Assembly (NCBI RefSeq): GCF_001676705.1
Contig: NZ_CP016170.1
Span: 3,472,001 to 3,536,000 of the forward strand
Origin: Bordetella bronchialis
Lineage (GTDB): Bacteria > Pseudomonadota > Gammaproteobacteria > Burkholderiales > Burkholderiaceae_B
Direction of reading: 5' to 3'
Length of the DNA stretch: 64,000 nucleotides
The notes beneath the pieces were generated by a model. The model did no database searches, was not told the DNA's origin, and worked only from the letters and a program-made list of their open reading frames with translations. Both the position numbers and the translations under genes were made by a program. How positions within the stretch are numbered: position 1 is the stretch's first letter; each line of letters starts with the position of its first letter. This document shows positions 48,709 to 57,147 of this stretch, in pieces.

Positions 48709-49642
48709 TCGTCTCTCCGCTCTGCTGTTGCTTGTGGCGCATCAAGCGCATCAGTTGTTCGTCGCGCCAGAAGCGGCGTGACGCCAGGTCCTCGGCGGGC
48801 AACGCCTCGCGCCGCTCGCGCGACAGCGTGTCCACCAGGGTGCCGTCCCAGGCCGGGCACTCCGCCTGGCTGGCGCCTATCGAAGCGTACATCGCGCCGT
48901 AACGCGCGCAATAGTCGGCGATGCCGCCCGGGGCATTCAGGTCTATGGTTTCCAGCGGGCCCATGAACGACCAGCGCAGGCCCAGGCCGTCCTTGACCGT
49001 GGTATCGATGTCCTCCACGCTGGCGACGCCGTCGCGCACCAGGCGGAAGGCCTCCTGCAGCAAGGCGCCCTGCAGGCGGTTCAGGATGAAGCCTTCGATC
49101 TCCTTGCGCACCACCACCGGGCGCTGGCCCACCGCGGCCAGAATGTCGCGGGTGCGGGAAATGGCCTGCTCGCCGGTCCAGGGGGCGCCACTGATTTCCA
49201 CCACGGGCACCAGGTAAGGCGGATTGACCGGATGCGCCACCAGGCAGCGATGGCGTTGCGCCAGATGGTCCGTGAACTGGCTGGCCGGAATACTGGAAGT
49301 CGAGCTCGCCAGTATGGTTTCCGGTCCCGCCAGCGCATCCAGCGTCTGGAACAGCGCCCGTTTGACGGCCACCTGTTCCGGCGAGTTCTCCTGTACGTAC
49401 ACCGCGTCCGCCAGGGCGGCCTCCAGCGTGGCGGCGGTCTCCACGCATGCCGCGGCCGCCGCGGCATCGCGCAACAAGCCTTGCGCCTGCAAGGCGTGCA
49501 GTTGCTGTTGCACCAGATCGCGGCCTTCGGCCAGGCGGCCGGCATCGACGTCGTACAGGCGGACCCGCCAGCCCGCGCGCGCGAATACGATGGCCCAGCC
49601 CTGCCCGATCAGTCCCGCGCCCACAATCGCCACGACAGGCAT
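48701..49642 (-). CDS. 3-hydroxyacyl-CoA dehydrogenase-family / lambda-crystallin-like dehydrogenase
   Basis: 313 residues. The N-terminal NAD site is VAIVGAGLIGQGWA (~4-17). SSTSSIPASQF and AHPVNPPYLVPVVEI (~138-152) are active-site blocks; this form of the His motif is that of lambda-crystallin (L-gulonate 3-dehydrogenase) and L-carnitine dehydrogenase relatives rather than FadB. It oxidises a 3-hydroxy acid to a 3-keto acid. The stop overlaps the BKACE gene by 8 nt, so the product likely goes straight to cleavage. Dehydrogenase plus BKACE is known from carnitine breakdown, but the motif here does not settle the substrate. Confidence 0.92.
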   Translation of the reverse strand: MPVVAIVGAGLIGQGWAIVFARAGWRVRLYDVDAGRLAEGRDLVQQQLHALQAQGLLRDAAAAAACVETAATLEAALADAVYVQENSPEQVAVKRALFQTLDALAGPETILASSTSSIPASQFTDHLAQRHRCLVAHPVNPPYLVPVVEISGAPWTGEQAISRTRDILAAVGQRPVVVRKEIEGFILNRLQGALLQEAFRLVRDGVASVEDIDTTVKDGLGLRWSFMGPLETIDLNAPGGIADYCARYGAMYASIGASQAECPAWDGTLVDTLSRERREALPAEDLASRRFWRDEQLMRLMRHKQQQSGETNG

Positions 49643-49721
49643 GGATCGCCTCCTGATTAAGTTCCGGGCCGGCTACGCGCGACACGCGTGACGCCCGCAG
49701 GGGCGACGGGCCCGGAGAACG

Positions 49722-50504
49722 TCAATAGAGTTTCTGCGTGAAGCCGTCCACGGCGATCGCCTGGCCCGAGATGCTGGCGGCCGCCTCGCTGGCATTGAAC
49801 AAGACCATGTTGGCGATGTCGCGCGCCGTCACCATGCGGCCCAGCGCCGCCTGGCTTTCGTACTGGCCGGCGATTTCCTCCACCGGCCGGCCCAGCGCGC
49901 GCGCCTTGGCCTCGATGACGGCGCGGATGCGCGGTCCTTCCACCGCCCCGGGCAGGATCGCATTGACGCGTATGCCATAGGGGCCCAGCTCCAGCGCCAG
50001 CGTCTTGGTGAACCCCACCACCGCCCATTTGGATGCGGCATAGGCCGATCGTCCCGGGAAGCCCAGGTGGCCGGCCGCGGAGGCCAGGTTGATCATGACG
50101 CCGGCCCGCGATTGCTTCAGCAGCGGAACGGCCAAGCGGGCGCACAGGAACTGGCCGGTGATATTGACCGCCAGCGTGCGGTCCCAGTCGGCCTTGGACA
50201 GCGTTTCGACGTGGCCCGTGGGCCCCGCGATGCCGGCGTTGTTGACCAGGACGTCCAGGCCGCCCAGCTTCTCGTCCACCGCCTTGAACAGCGCGGCGAC
50301 GCTGGCCTCGTCGGCGACGTCGGCCACGACGGCATGCAGCCCGGGCAGCGCGCGGGCGGCCTCCGCAAGGCGGTCCTGGTTGATGTCGCAGATCATCACG
50401 CTGGCGCCGGCCCGGTGGAATAACTGCGTCATCTCCCAACCGAGCCCGTCCGCGCCCGCGGTGATCAGCACTTTCCTGCCGCGGTAATCGACCTCTTCGA
50501 ACAT
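49722..50504 (-). CDS. Short-chain dehydrogenase/reductase
   Basis: 260 residues from the ATG at 50504, with AGGAG 7 nt upstream; codons further upstream are not needed. The cofactor motif LITAGADGLGW (first Gly of TGxxxGxG replaced by Ala), NNAGIAG, catalytic Ser in LASAAGHLG and YAASK are present. It is the first gene of the SDR-dehydrogenase-BKACE operon, divergent from the importer operon. It may oxidise an alcohol of the imported compound. Substrate unknown. Confidence 0.92.
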   Translation of the reverse strand: MFEEVDYRGRKVLITAGADGLGWEMTQLFHRAGASVMICDINQDRLAEAARALPGLHAVVADVADEASVAALFKAVDEKLGGLDVLVNNAGIAGPTGHVETLSKADWDRTLAVNITGQFLCARLAVPLLKQSRAGVMINLASAAGHLGFPGRSAYAASKWAVVGFTKTLALELGPYGIRVNAILPGAVEGPRIRAVIEAKARALGRPVEEIAGQYESQAALGRMVTARDIANMVLFNASEAAASISGQAIAVDGFTQKLY

Positions 50505-50621
50505 TCGCTTGTCTCCTTTTTCGGCGCACGAAGATGGCTTCGCGCCCTGGGGTAATCCCTCATTTACCGTGCTTCCGGCGCCACGACAGAATTGGGCAGC
50601 CTTCGAACGTCCGCGCGGAAA

Positions 50622-50634
50622 ATATATCATATAT
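50622..50634. promoter_or_regulatory. Probable GntR operator 2 (ATATATCATATAT)
   Basis: Reverse complement of the 13-mer at 45432-45444, here in the 188-bp divergent region between the SDR operon and the ABC importer operon. The match extends only a little beyond the 13 bp, so it is not a large duplication. It links these operons to the GntR at 45523 by inference. Confidence 0.6.
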
Positions 50635-50692
50635 GTCTGTCCCGGCCGGCCCGATGCAGCGATTCCATACAACGACATAAACGGAGCGAGAC

Positions 50693-51895
50693 ATGCACAA
50701 ACTCACCAAGTTTGCCTTGGCGGTCGGCACATGCGGAATGCTGCTTAGCGCGGGCGCATCGGCGGACATCAAGGTCGGTGCCGTATACCCTTTCAGCGGC
50801 GCGCTGGCGCTGCTGGGCCAGGAAAGCTTCCGCGGCCTGGAGATCGCGGTCAATGAAGTCAACGCGGCGGGCGGCATCAATGGCGAGAAGATCCAGATCG
50901 TCAAGGCGGACGCCGTCGATCCCAACCAGGCCGTGTCGGAAACCAAGCGCCTGACCTCATCGGGCGTGGCCGCCGTGTTCGGCAGCTATGCCTCGGGCAT
51001 TTCCTATGCGGCCACGCCGGTCACGGAGCTGGCCGGCATACCGTATTTCGAGCTGGGCGCCACCGCGCACAAGATCACCCAGCGCGGCTACAAATACCTG
51101 TTCCGCAGCAATCCCAACACCGGCAAGTACGGCTATGCGGTGGTCAATGCGCTGCACGACCTGGTGGCGCCGGGCATGGGCATGAATCCCAAGGACATCG
51201 TCATCGGCATCATCCATGAGGACGGCCCCTACGGTACCGACGTCGCCGCCACCGAGCAGCAGCGTGCCAAGGAGCTGGGCTACAAGGTCGCCGAGGTACT
51301 GCCCTATTCCGCCAAGACGGTGGACCTGTCTTCGCTGATCCTGCGGCTCAAGGGCGCGAATGTGAACGTGGTGCTGCAGACGGCCTATCAGAACGACGCC
51401 ATCCTGTATTTCCGGCAGGCCAAGTCCGCGGGCTTCGCGCCCAAGGTCGTGATCGGCGCCGGCGGCGGCTATTCGCTGGCGGATACCGCCAAGGCGGTGG
51501 GCCCCGACATGAACGGCGTGTTCGACCTGGACTTCCCGCAGGCGTCGATCAACCCGGCGGGCGCGCCCGGCCTGGACAAATTCCTGCAGGCCTACAAGAC
51601 CGCCTACAAGAGCGACCCGCAGTCGGGCCACAGCCTGGCGAACTACGTCGGCGCCAAGGCCTTCCTGGAAGCCATGGCCAACGCCAAGTCCACCGACAAG
51701 GACAAGATCCGCGCGGCCGTGCTGGCCTACAAGAAAAAGCCCGGGGAAACGGCCAACGGCTGGGGCTTCGACTTCGGCGAGGACGGCCAGAACAATGCCT
51801 CTGAATTCTATGTGATGCAGTGGCAGGACAACGGCAAGCTGGTCACCATCGCGCCGTCCAATCTCGCGCTCGGCAAGCCGGTCTTCAACAAGTAA
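50693..51895 (+). CDS. Branched-chain-type ABC importer, periplasmic binding protein
   Basis: 400 residues with a signal peptide (~1-24, cut near ASA). The mature part begins DIKVGAVYPFSGALALLGQE, the standard start of LivJ/LivK-type receptors (type I periplasmic fold). It is followed by the permease and ATPase genes, so a complete importer is present. These systems carry amino acids but also aromatic acids, amides and other carboxylates, and the catabolic context here argues for such a non-amino-acid ligand. A GC-rich hairpin at 51906 follows the stop and may lower expression of the downstream genes. Confidence 0.95.
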   Translation: MHKLTKFALAVGTCGMLLSAGASADIKVGAVYPFSGALALLGQESFRGLEIAVNEVNAAGGINGEKIQIVKADAVDPNQAVSETKRLTSSGVAAVFGSYASGISYAATPVTELAGIPYFELGATAHKITQRGYKYLFRSNPNTGKYGYAVVNALHDLVAPGMGMNPKDIVIGIIHEDGPYGTDVAATEQQRAKELGYKVAEVLPYSAKTVDLSSLILRLKGANVNVVLQTAYQNDAILYFRQAKSAGFAPKVVIGAGGGYSLADTAKAVGPDMNGVFDLDFPQASINPAGAPGLDKFLQAYKTAYKSDPQSGHSLANYVGAKAFLEAMANAKSTDKDKIRAAVLAYKKKPGETANGWGFDFGEDGQNNASEFYVMQWQDNGKLVTIAPSNLALGKPVFNK

Positions 51896-51905
51896 TCCAG
51901 GCCGG

Positions 51906-51954
51906 GGCCGGCCGCCGCCGGCGCCGACGGACGCCGGCCGCACCGCGGCCGGCC
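51906..51954 (+). promoter_or_regulatory. GC-rich hairpin between binding protein and permease
   Basis: GGCCGGCCGC (51906-51915) and GCGGCCGGCC (51945-51954) form a 10-bp stem in an almost pure-GC gap of 101 bp. Such intercistronic structures often stabilise the upstream mRNA or partly stop transcription, giving more binding protein than permease. Confidence 0.5.
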
Positions 51955-51996
51955 GCGCGCGGGCGCCCGGGCCCCGCGCCCACGCGGGACGACAAG

Positions 51997-52863
51997 ATGG
52001 ACATCTTCATACAGCTGATCATCAACGGGCTGCTGCTGGGCGGCGCCTACACCATCATCAGCCTGGGACTGACCTTGATTTTCGGCGTCGTGCGCGTGGT
52101 CAACTTCGCGCACGGCGAATTCCTGATGGTGGGCATGTACCTGGTCTACCTGGCGGCCAGCCAGTTCGGCATCCACCCGTATATCGGCCTGGTGCCGGTG
52201 GCCATCATCATGTTCGCGCTGGGCGCCTTCACGCAGCGCGCCATCATCCAGCCGCTGCTCAACGCCGATGAACATATCCAGATTTTCGCCACCGTGGGAG
52301 TGTCCACCATATTGCTGAACCTGGCCCTGGTGGTATTCGGCGCCAATGTGTTCCGCGCGCCCGCCGAACTGGGTACGGGCGCGGTCGCGCTGGGCAAGTA
52401 TTCCATGGTCAGCGGGCAGCTCGTCACCTTCCTGGTGGCCATCGCCCTGGCCGTGCTGCTGCACCTGTTCATGCACCGCACCTACCTGGGGCGCGCGCTG
52501 CGGGCGGTGGCGCAGCACCGCTATGCCGCCATGCTGATGGGCGTGAACGTCAAGATGGTCTATGTGATCGCCTTCGGCCTGGGTACCGCCTTCGTGGGCG
52601 TCGCCGCCGGCCTGCTGGCGCCGCAGTATCCCGTCTTTCCAACGGTGGGCACGTACTTCGTGCTGACGGCCTTCGTCATCGTGGTGCTGGGCGGCATGGG
52701 CAGCCTGTACGGCGCGGTGGCCGGCTCCATGATCATCGGCGTGGTGGACTCGCTGGCCGGCTACTACATCGCTCCCGACCTGAAGGAGGTCGTGTACTTC
52801 GGCATCTTCCTGCTGATCCTCGTCTTGCGGCCGGGCGGCCTGTTCGGCGTCGGAACGGAATAA
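51997..52863 (+). CDS. livH: Branched-chain-type ABC permease (LivH family)
   Basis: 288 residues from the ATG at 51997. About eight membrane spans are predicted. ISLGLTLIFGVVRVVNFAHGEFLMVG (two blocks within ~20-45) is the LivH signature, and FVIVVLGGMGSLYGAVAGSM is near the C-terminus. It pairs with the LivM-like half of the next gene, 13 bp downstream. The name livH refers to the family; the transported compound is unknown. A longer in-frame region upstream overlaps the binding-protein gene and is not used. Confidence 0.93.
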   Translation: MDIFIQLIINGLLLGGAYTIISLGLTLIFGVVRVVNFAHGEFLMVGMYLVYLAASQFGIHPYIGLVPVAIIMFALGAFTQRAIIQPLLNADEHIQIFATVGVSTILLNLALVVFGANVFRAPAELGTGAVALGKYSMVSGQLVTFLVAIALAVLLHLFMHRTYLGRALRAVAQHRYAAMLMGVNVKMVYVIAFGLGTAFVGVAAGLLAPQYPVFPTVGTYFVLTAFVIVVLGGMGSLYGAVAGSMIIGVVDSLAGYYIAPDLKEVVYFGIFLLILVLRPGGLFGVGTE

Positions 52864-52876
52864 CAAGGAGCAAGAC

Positions 52877-54769
52877 GTGATTCCCGATTTCCGCAGCCCC
52901 AAAGCCTACGTCAGCCTGATTCTGCTGGCGCTCATGTTCGTCTTGCCGGTAGCGCTGGCCACGCCCTTCTGGACCAATCTTTTCATCCTGCTCTTCGTGT
53001 TCGGCGCCATGTCGGTCGCCTGGAACATTGTCGGCGGCTATGCCGGAAAACTGTCCCTGGGACACGCCGTCTTCTATGGGATAGGCGGCTACACCGCGAC
53101 CCTGCTGACCCAGAATTTCGGCATCTCGCCCTGGATAGGCATGGTGGCCGGCGCCGTGCTTTCGGGCCTGGTCGCCGTGGTCATCAGCTATCCCACGCTG
53201 CGCCTGCGCGGGCCCTTCTTCGCCCTGGCCAGCATCGCCATCCTGGAGGTCTTCCGCCTGCTGGTCATCCACGAAGAAAGCTGGACGGGCGGCTCCAGCG
53301 GCATCAGCCTGCCGCTGAACATCGGCTGGACCTGGATCGTCTTCCGCGAAAAAGTGAACTACGTCATCATCGCCTTCGCGCTGTTCGTGCTGGTGGTGTG
53401 GGTATCGTGGATGGTGCGCCGTTCGCGCATGGGACATTACCTGATCGCCATCCGCGAGCGCGAAGACGCCGCGCGCGCCGTGGGCATCCACACGACGCGC
53501 GTGAAGATCCTGGCCGCGGTCATCTCGGCCGTGCTCACCAGCATCATCGGCACCTTCCACATCACTTACCTGACCTTCATCGATCCCGCGTCGGCGTTCT
53601 CGCTGGACCTGTCGGTGCAGATCGCCATGTTCGCCCTGATCGGCGGCCTGGGCACGGTCGCCGGGCCCATCGCCGGCACCTTCCTGGTCCTGCCCATCGC
53701 CGAACTGGCGCGCGGCTGGCTGAGCGCCGTGGGCAACGGCATGCACGGGCTGATCTACGGCCTGATCCTGGTGGCCGTGGTGCTGACCATCCCGCGCGGA
53801 CTGGCCGGCGCCTTCGGCCCGGCCATCGAACGCATGCTGGACCGGCTGCCCTATCTGGGCCGGCCGCGCGAACACCGTGCCGTGGCCGCCCGCCTGGCCA
53901 CCGCGGGACCCGGCGCGCCGGGCGCGCCCATGACCGTCGCCGTCCCGCAAGACGGCCCCGCCCGCGCCAGCACGCCGGCGGTCGGCGCCATGCCGGCCCC
54001 CACGCAAGCGGCGGCCAATCCCAGGCCGCTGGGCCAGCCCGTGCTGACCGCGCAGAACCTGCACAAGAGCTTTGGCGGCTTGCGCGCCACCAATGACGTC
54101 TCCCTGACGCTGCATGAGCATGAGATCCTGGGCATCATCGGGCCGAACGGCGCCGGCAAGACGACCGTCTTCAACCTGCTGTCGGGCTTCCTGTCGCCCG
54201 ACAGCGGCAGCGTACGCCTGCGCGATGCCCACGGCGCCTGGGCAAGCTGCGACACGCCCGACGAATTCGCCCATGCGGGCCTGGGGCGCACCTTCCAGAT
54301 CGCCCAGCCCTTTACGGGCCTGAGCGTGCTGGAGAACATCATGCTGGGCGCCTACATCAATACGCGGGACCACGACGAAGCCGAACACGTGGCGCGCGAG
54401 GTGGCCGAGCGTACCCACCTGACCCGCTTCCTGCATACCGAGGCGCGCAATCTGACCGTGGGCGGCATGAAACGCCTGGAGGTCGCCCGCGCGCTGGCGA
54501 CGCGGCCGCGCATCCTGCTGCTGGACGAGGTCATGGCGGGCCTGAATCCCACCGACATCGAGATCGCCATCCAGCTGATCCGGGGCATACGGGACAGCGG
54601 GGTCTCTATCCTGCTGATCGAGCACATGATGCGCGCGACCATGGCCTTGTCCGACCGCATCATCGTGATCAACGAGGGCAGCGTGCTGGTCAGCGGCGCG
54701 CCGCGCGAGGTCGTGGAGGACCCCGCCGTCATCGAGGCCTATCTGGGCAAGGAGTACCAGGATGCTTAA
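52877..54769 (+). CDS. Fused LivM-type permease and LivG-type ATPase
   Basis: 630 residues. Residues ~1-325 are a LivM-like permease (GYAGKLSLGHAVFYGIGGYT, PTLRLRGPFFALASIAILEV). A Pro/Ala-rich linker covers ~335-385, and ~388-630 is an ABC ATPase. Walker A GPNGAGKTT (~423) and Walker B ILLLDEVMAGLNP are intact. The signature is odd: LTVGGMKRLE (~526) instead of LSYGxQRRLE. It overlaps the livF start by 8 nt. Membrane-ATPase fusions of this type occur in this family; here it replaces separate livM and livG genes. The non-standard signature may make it depend on LivF for ATP hydrolysis. Confidence 0.92.
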   Translation: MIPDFRSPKAYVSLILLALMFVLPVALATPFWTNLFILLFVFGAMSVAWNIVGGYAGKLSLGHAVFYGIGGYTATLLTQNFGISPWIGMVAGAVLSGLVAVVISYPTLRLRGPFFALASIAILEVFRLLVIHEESWTGGSSGISLPLNIGWTWIVFREKVNYVIIAFALFVLVVWVSWMVRRSRMGHYLIAIREREDAARAVGIHTTRVKILAAVISAVLTSIIGTFHITYLTFIDPASAFSLDLSVQIAMFALIGGLGTVAGPIAGTFLVLPIAELARGWLSAVGNGMHGLIYGLILVAVVLTIPRGLAGAFGPAIERMLDRLPYLGRPREHRAVAARLATAGPGAPGAPMTVAVPQDGPARASTPAVGAMPAPTQAAANPRPLGQPVLTAQNLHKSFGGLRATNDVSLTLHEHEILGIIGPNGAGKTTVFNLLSGFLSPDSGSVRLRDAHGAWASCDTPDEFAHAGLGRTFQIAQPFTGLSVLENIMLGAYINTRDHDEAEHVAREVAERTHLTRFLHTEARNLTVGGMKRLEVARALATRPRILLLDEVMAGLNPTDIEIAIQLIRGIRDSGVSILLIEHMMRATMALSDRIIVINEGSVLVSGAPREVVEDPAVIEAYLGKEYQDA

Positions 54770-55466
54770 GGTATCGCAGCTGCGCGCCGGCTACGGCAAG
54801 ACCCAGGTGCTGAACGGGCTGGATTTCGAGGTGCGCGCCGGCGAGATCGTGACGCTGATCGGCGCCAATGGCGCGGGCAAGACGACCACGCTGAAAACCC
54901 TGTGCGGCATCATCCCCTGCCAGGGCGGCAGCATCGAGTTCGAAGGCCGGCCGCTGACCCACCGCACGCCCTACGACATCGTCGATGCCGGCATTACCAT
55001 GGTGCCCGAAGGGCGCCAGCTCTTCCCGCATTTCACGGTGCGCGACAACCTGCTGATGGGCTCCTACAAGCGAGCGGCGCGGGCGCAGGTGCGGCGCAAG
55101 ATGGACGAGGTGCTGGAGATCTTTCCGCGCGTCAAGCAGCGCCTGGGCCAGTATGCCGGCTCGCTGTCCGGCGGCGAACAGCAGATGGTGGCCATCGCGC
55201 GCGGGCTGATGGCGAATCCCAGGCTATTGATGTTCGACGAGCCGTCGCTGGGCCTGTCGCCGCTGCTTGTACAGCAGATGTTCGACATCATCCGCGGCAT
55301 TACGGCGCACGGCGTCACGGTGCTGCTGGTGGAGCAGAACGTCTTCCGTACCCTGCGCCTGGCCGATCGCGGCTACGTGCTGGAGAACGGCGGCATCGTA
55401 CTGGCCGGCACCGGCGAGGAACTGCTGAACAACCCGCACGTGAAAAAGGCCTACCTGGGCCATTGA
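54762..55466 (+). CDS. livF: Branched-chain-type ABC ATPase (LivF family)
   Basis: 234 residues, standard LivF size. Walker A GANGAGKTT (~35-43), VPEGRQLFPHFTVRDNLLMG, signature LSGGEQQM, and Walker B LLMFDEPSLGLSP are all canonical. It is the second nucleotide-binding subunit of the importer and complements the fused LivM-LivG. The gene overlaps the upstream gene by 8 nt and is followed after 64 bp by an SDR gene on the same strand. Confidence 0.95.
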   Translation: MLKVSQLRAGYGKTQVLNGLDFEVRAGEIVTLIGANGAGKTTTLKTLCGIIPCQGGSIEFEGRPLTHRTPYDIVDAGITMVPEGRQLFPHFTVRDNLLMGSYKRAARAQVRRKMDEVLEIFPRVKQRLGQYAGSLSGGEQQMVAIARGLMANPRLLMFDEPSLGLSPLLVQQMFDIIRGITAHGVTVLLVEQNVFRTLRLADRGYVLENGGIVLAGTGEELLNNPHVKKAYLGH

Positions 55467-55530
55467 AAAGCCGGCGGGCAACGAGCGGGCCGTGTCGTTG
55501 TACGGAACCCGCATACACAGGATACGGGCC

Positions 55531-56361
55531 ATGTCGCAGCCATCGCAGAGTTCCCCCGATGCATCATCCCCGGGCGACCGCCGGGCGTTCGGCCCCGGCG
55601 CGCGCATCGCCGGCAAAACGGCCATCGTCACCGGCGCCGCGGGGGGCATCGGCGCCGCCATCGTGCAGGCCTTGGTGGACGCCGGCGCCAAGGTGGGCCT
55701 GGTCGACCGCGACGCCCAGGCGGGCGCCGCGTTGCAAAGACGCCTTTCGCAAGCCGGCCATGCCGTCCACTTCGTCCAGGCCGATATCCAGGACTACGCC
55801 GCCTGCGAAGCGGCCTACCGCACACTCGCCGCCGCGCTGGGGGGCGCCGACATCCTGGTGAACAATGCCGGCATCTCCCCCAAGACCGCCGGACGTGCGC
55901 TGAAGGTCTGGGAGATGCCGCCCGATGAATGGGACATGGTGATGCGGGTCAACCTGAACGCGGCGTTCTACCTGACGCGGCTGGCGGCGCCGCACATGAT
56001 GGCGCAGGGCTGGGGCCGTATCGTGAATATGTCGTCCGTCGCGGGCAAGGCCTATTGCGACATCGTCGCCGGCCACTACGCCGCCACCAAGGCCGGCCTG
56101 ATCGGCCTGACCCGACATTGGGCGGGCGAGCTGGGCGAGTATGGCATCACCGTCAACGCCCTGGCGCCCGGACGCATCGCCACGCCGCTGCTGAAGACGG
56201 TGCCGCAGGCGGTCAACGACGCGGTGGCGGGCGTCACCGCCCTGCGTCGCCTGGGCACGCCGGAGGAAGTCGCCGATGCCTGCGTCTTCCTGGTCTCGGA
56301 CCAGGCGCGCTTCATCACGGGACAGACGATAGATATCGCCGGCGGGTGGCTGATGACCTGA
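55531..56361 (+). CDS. Short-chain dehydrogenase/reductase
   Basis: 276 residues from the ATG at 55531 (AGGA about 8 nt upstream); a GTG at 55492 would add 13 codons. IVTGAAGGIG, NNAGIS, catalytic Ser in MSSVAGKAY and YAATK are complete. C-terminal GRIATPLLKTVP and ITGQTIDIAGGW are usual FabG-like endings. It is the last gene of the importer operon and may act on the imported compound together with the divergent SDR/dehydrogenase/BKACE set. Substrate unknown. Confidence 0.91.
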   Translation: MSQPSQSSPDASSPGDRRAFGPGARIAGKTAIVTGAAGGIGAAIVQALVDAGAKVGLVDRDAQAGAALQRRLSQAGHAVHFVQADIQDYAACEAAYRTLAAALGGADILVNNAGISPKTAGRALKVWEMPPDEWDMVMRVNLNAAFYLTRLAAPHMMAQGWGRIVNMSSVAGKAYCDIVAGHYAATKAGLIGLTRHWAGELGEYGITVNALAPGRIATPLLKTVPQAVNDAVAGVTALRRLGTPEEVADACVFLVSDQARFITGQTIDIAGGWLMT

Positions 56362-56392
56362 TGCCGTGCGGCGCGCGCATGGCCGCCCGCCT

Positions 56393-57136
56393 TTATTGAC
56401 GGTACAACACCAGCCGGGCCGCCGCGTTATTCAGGTGCGCGGCGGCCGCCGTGCTGGCGCGTTCCGGGTCGCCGTCCTCGATGGCGCGCAGTATGGCCTC
56501 ATGCTCGCGCTGCACCTGCCACACCAGCTCCATGGAGCGGTTACGCGTGTTCTTGCGCGCCGTGCGGATCAGCCGCCGCACGCGCGTATCGAGAAAGCCC
56601 GCGAAGGCGATGAAATACTGGTTGTGGCTGGCCTGCACGATGGCGCGGTGGAAGGCTTCGTCTTCATCGGTGCCGTCGCCCAGGTCGCGGGTGGCCTGGT
56701 ACAGGCGCTGGTAGGCGCCGCGTATGGCGTCCAGTTCGGCCGGGCTGCGCCGCTGGGCGGCCAGCCGCGTGGCGGGAACCTCCACCGCCAGCAGGAACTC
56801 GAACAGTTCGCTCAAGCCCTCTTCCGAATCGGGCGGAGGCTCCAGCCGGAAGACATTGCTGCCCTGCGGGTTGACGAACTGTCCCCGCCCCTGGTGCGAG
56901 ATCACCAGCCCCTCGGATTTCAACAAGGACATGGCTTCGCGGATGACCGGCCGGCTGACGCCATAGGCCTTGGCCAGCGCCGCTTCGGACGGCAGCCGGT
57001 TGCCCGCCGCGGCGATGTCGCGCCGCTCGATGGCATGCCGCAGGCGCTGCGCCACGCCCGCGGCCAGGCCCTCGCCGCGCAGGATGGGCTGTTCGTCCAA
57101 GGTATCAATACAAGGCGGAATGGGAACGTGCTGCAT
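56393..57136 (-). CDS. GntR-family regulator, FadR/FCD type
   Basis: 247 residues from the ATG at 57136. The winged helix (~25-90) has NRLPSEAALAKAYGVSRPVI and REAMSLLKSEGLV. The FCD domain follows, with DEDEAFHRAIVQASHN (~160-175) and VQREHEAILRAIEDGD, which carry the metal-binding Asp/His set. It lies 11 bp downstream of the E2 gene on the same strand, so it is co-transcribed with the operon it probably controls. Its best candidate operator is the repeat at 61479-61493, upstream of the first gene. Confidence 0.92.
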   Translation of the reverse strand: MQHVPIPPCIDTLDEQPILRGEGLAAGVAQRLRHAIERRDIAAAGNRLPSEAALAKAYGVSRPVIREAMSLLKSEGLVISHQGRGQFVNPQGSNVFRLEPPPDSEEGLSELFEFLLAVEVPATRLAAQRRSPAELDAIRGAYQRLYQATRDLGDGTDEDEAFHRAIVQASHNQYFIAFAGFLDTRVRRLIRTARKNTRNRSMELVWQVQREHEAILRAIEDGDPERASTAAAAHLNNAAARLVLYRQ

Positions 57137-57147
57137 GGATATTGTGT

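Noticed and set aside
55492..55530. GTG start for the SDR at 55531
   Set aside because: Possible, but the ATG at 55531 has a better ribosome-binding site and leaves a normal SDR length.
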